Source: Macrothele yani (Eukaryota > Arthropoda > Arachnida > Araneae > Macrothelidae). From it: a stretch of 64,000 bases of DNA. The number at the start of each line of letters is the position of its first letter. Within the stretch, counting starts at the first letter, position 1. Positions 63,470 through 64,000 of this stretch are shown in pieces. The notes below the pieces were generated by a model. The model was not told where the DNA came from. It made no database searches and saw nothing but the letters and a program-made list of their open reading frames with translations. Made by a program: the position numbers and the translations under genes. Location of the stretch: assembly GCA_039090855.1 (NCBI GenBank), contig CM077028.1, positions 64,423,054 through 64,487,053 of the forward strand. The letters are read 5' to 3'.

Positions 63470-63870
63470 CATTTTCAGTGTTAGCTGCAAGATCTCTACA
63501 TTTTCAGGCACCAGGAATTGACGTAACGTTAAGGTAAAAACACACGCAGATAAGGACCGACCTGCTTAATGGACATCACTGAGTTTACAGCCTTCAGCTG
63601 GATTGATGCCCATGATGGTGTTGCAATCAAATTCATTTGCGAGAAACCCCGTTCACACTCGCTGGTAGAAATAGGTATGCTGTTAAGTATGTTTATAAGA
63701 GGCAACAGAACAGGTGGTAACTTCTTGTCGACAAAGTATTCACGGAAACGTTTTAGGATCTGCCTTTCTGGAAGCCCAAATCGCTTACATAAATTCTTTA
63801 CTTCCATCTCACCGAATGTTACATTTTCCTTGATGTTCTGTGACCAACATATACTAGGATCTAATACTCG
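63470..63870 (-). pseudogene. hAT transposase C-terminus, copy B (uninterrupted)
   Basis: The minus-strand 92-codon frame at 63529-63807 contains LPPVLLPLINILNSIPISTSECERGFSQMNLIATPSWASIQLKAV, the C-terminal dimerisation domain of hAT transposases (conserved STxxxERxFSxxN core). The rest of the gene is missing. It carries the empty sites for the Tc1 and Penelope-like insertions of copy A. Confidence 0.75.
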
Positions 63871-63884
63871 TCCATTCGATTTAC

Positions 63885-63922
63885 GTCTATCTATCTATCT
63901 ATCTATCTATCTAAACGTTATA

Positions 63923-63958
<36 letters not shown>

Positions 63959-63965
63959 AGAGAGT
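63885..63965. repeat. (TCTA)n, (GT)n and (AG)n microsatellites
   Basis: Three adjacent simple repeats at the right end of the window, following hAT copy B. Confidence 0.9.
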
Positions 63966-64000
63966 CTTATCTTCTTTTTTTCTCTTTTTTAAATGTGATT

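Noticed and set aside
1..64000. CRISPR arrays, bacterial operons, rRNA genes
   Set aside because: The sequence is eukaryotic repeat DNA. The tandem repeats lack the uniform repeat/unique spacer pattern of CRISPR, and no rRNA sequence was recognised.

Overview
This window is eukaryotic repeat DNA, most likely from an arthropod with a large, transposon-rich genome. The guess rests on dense Tc1/mariner, Penelope-like, RTE, hAT and Helitron sequences and on many microsatellites and minisatellites. I found no convincing host protein-coding gene. Nearly everything recognisable is a mobile element or its debris, and most copies carry stops or frameshifts.

Region by region: 1-19998 is a head-to-tail array (unit about 4.59 kb, coding strand minus) of a Penelope-like element whose GIY-YIG endonuclease lies N-terminal to the reverse transcriptase, the permuted Naiad/Chlamys arrangement. 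It has four complete ORF regions (two open, two with the same one-base frameshift) and a 5'-truncated fifth unit that ends in a 45-bp inverted fragment. A diverged relative follows (20.2-20.6 kb), then an RTE-clade LINE (20.65-23.87 kb). 24-32 kb holds a minisatellite, LINE, Tc3-like, Tc1-like and hAT remnants, a foldback element and a SINE. 32-39 kb holds two Tc1-like elements with clear TIRs and TA duplications, a hairpin MITE, diverged ~150-bp repeats, a 60-bp minisatellite split by a Tc1 element, and a mariner. 39.6-41.5 kb is an IS630-like transposon containing a 595-bp TRIM whose LTRs each carry a tRNA-like sequence. 41.6-43.1 kb is a pogo-like element interrupted by an RTE 3' fragment. 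44.8-45.7 kb is a 45-bp minisatellite, 46.6-47.1 kb a Helitron 3' end with a protease-like ORF, and 48.3-50.4 kb a Tc1 element carrying a 30-bp minisatellite that appears to have grown from its own transposase codons.

50.9-52.3 kb is a degraded Penelope. 52.3-56.3 kb holds four Tc1 copies and a hAT fragment. 56.5-60.9 kb is an inverted two-copy Penelope-like insertion with an 11-bp target duplication. 61-63.4 kb holds two more Tc1 elements, and 63.5-63.9 kb a second hAT fragment that supplies the empty sites for the insertions in the first.

The best candidates for undescribed biology are: (1) the TRIM with tRNA-like Pol III boxes inside its LTRs; (2) the Naiad EN-RT ORF, which has no ATG before residue 458 and is joined in frame through a TGA to an upstream ATG-containing ORF; (3) the minisatellite born in a transposase gene; (4) repeated nonsense mutation of the same Trp codon in four Tc1 copies; and (5) hammerhead-like motifs in the Penelope-like elements.
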